A stretch of 32,300 nucleotides of DNA from an uncultured Planctomycetaceae bacterium (GTDB lineage: Bacteria; Planctomycetota; Planctomycetia; Pirellulales; UBA1268), in contig CAIWZS010000519.1 in NCBI GenBank assembly GCA_903917235.1, positions 1 to 32,300 of the forward strand, in the 5' to 3' direction. The position numbers and the translations under genes are program-made. The notes beneath the pieces are model-generated. The model did no database searches. It was not told where the DNA came from and saw only the letters and a program-made list of their open reading frames with translations. Positions 31,663 to 32,300 of the stretch are shown piece by piece (positions within the stretch are counted from its first letter, which is position 1; each line of letters opens with the position of its first letter).

Positions 31663-32300
31663 ATGTTGCCTTCACGGACTGGACGCAGCCGGGTGCGGGG
31701 ACCATCAACGCGTGGTCCGCGTGTGCCCTTCGCGCCACGCGGGTTCACCCTCGTCGAATTGCTCGTCGTGATCGCGATCATCGCGGTCTTGATCGGCCTG
31801 CTCCTTCCAGCCGTGCAGAGCGCCCGCGAGGCGGCCCGGCGGAGCAGCTGCTCGAACAACCTGCGGCAGCTCGGCGTGGCGATCCACACGTTCGGCGAGG
31901 CGCGGAAGGTGCTGCCGCCGTCGCATTCGGGGGGCGCGCCGCCGGTCGATCGGTTCGGTACCTGGTGCGTCGTGATCCTGCCGTTCATCGAGCAGCAGAA
32001 CCTCTTCGACCTCTTCGATCTCGGGCAGGGCTGGGACGCGGGCCCGAATCCGGGTGCCGCCTCATCGAGCGGTGCCAGCGTGTCGACGTTCCAGTGCCCC
32101 TCGCGCCGCTCCGGTCGGCAGATCAGCGACGGGGCGCCGCAGGTCGGTGCCACGGGCGACTACGCCGTCTCGTCGGTCGCCACCGCGAGCTATCAGCACC
32201 AACACCAGGATTTTTCCGTGCTCCGCGGCGCGATGGTCGGCTCGGGCCCGACGCGGCAGGGGTCCTCGTGGAACGGACGCAGCACGTCTCGAGCCCGGGA
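31663..32300 (+). CDS. DUF1559 pseudopilin-like protein, copy 4 (3' end outside window)
   Basis: This gene is missing from the ORF track because no stop is reached before the window ends. The frame reads [14 protein letters not shown]...[66 protein letters not shown], a canonical prepilin-type signal with Gly before the Phe, and then the DUF1559 body ([38 protein letters not shown]). About 212 codons are present and the usual C-terminal H-x9-DG end must lie to the right. The ATG at 31663 is the first in-frame Met upstream of the signal. No clear Shine-Dalgarno is seen, and the frame stays open further upstream without another good start. Confidence 0.9.
   Translation, partial: MLPSRTGRSRVRGPSTRGPRVPFAPRGFTLVELLVVIAIIAVLIGLLLPAVQSAREAARRSSCSNNLRQLGVAIHTFGEARKVLPPSHSGGAPPVDRFGTWCVVILPFIEQQNLFDLFDLGQGWDAGPNPGAASSSGASVSTFQCPSRRSGRQISDGAPQVGATGDYAVSSVATASYQHQHQDFSVLRGAMVGSGPTRQGSSWNGRSTSRAR

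Overview
The window is GC-rich DNA that reads as a chromosome segment of a planctomycete (Planctomycetota, probably a Pirellula-like lineage). Four markers support this: a microcompartment operon of the Planctomycetes/Verrucomicrobia type, four DUF1559 pseudopilin-like proteins, an ECF sigma factor divergent from a Ser/Thr kinase fused to WD40 repeats, and TPR, CRTAC1 and small-lipoprotein genes. I saw no rRNA, tRNA, CRISPR array, IS element or prophage.

Region 1 (1-6.0 kb, + strand): the 3' part of pyrG, then a tight operon with an encapsulation-tagged CoA-acylating aldehyde dehydrogenase, a BMC-P shell pentamer, a RpiB-like protein, a second BMC-P, a class II sugar-phosphate aldolase and an LDH/MDH-family dehydrogenase. 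By analogy with known loci, this degrades L-fucose or L-rhamnose via lactaldehyde inside a shell. The hexameric shell proteins, PduL and acetate kinase are absent and pyrG sits where they might be expected, so the locus looks split.

Region 2 (6.2-17.8 kb): a secreted beta-propeller/phosphoesterase with an acidic tail; a very large minus-strand kinase with one TM, 14 WD40-type repeats and a C-terminal PQQ-type propeller; its divergent ECF sigma factor; an Old Yellow Enzyme-family oxidoreductase; a pentameric ligand-gated ion channel homologue; and an exported thioredoxin-fold protein.

Region 3 (17.8-20.5 kb, - strand): an exported DUF4838 protein, probably carbohydrate-active. A 24-nt palindromic element upstream of it is almost identical to one upstream of the microcompartment operon, differing only at two symmetric, compensating positions. 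This suggests that the two loci share a regulator or RNA element, and it is the most interesting non-coding signal here.

Region 4 (20.7-32.3 kb): an envelope-associated island. A minus-strand operon reads DUF1559, TPR, lipoprotein, CRTAC1-like lipoprotein, TPR lipoprotein, with three 4-bp start/stop overlaps or near-abutting joins. A rearranged second set follows: DUF1559 and lipoprotein (+), TPR (-), DUF1559 and tiny lipoprotein (+), and a DUF1559 gene cut by the window edge. Signals for export, lipidation or prepilin processing recur throughout, so I infer a cell-surface assembly of unknown function.
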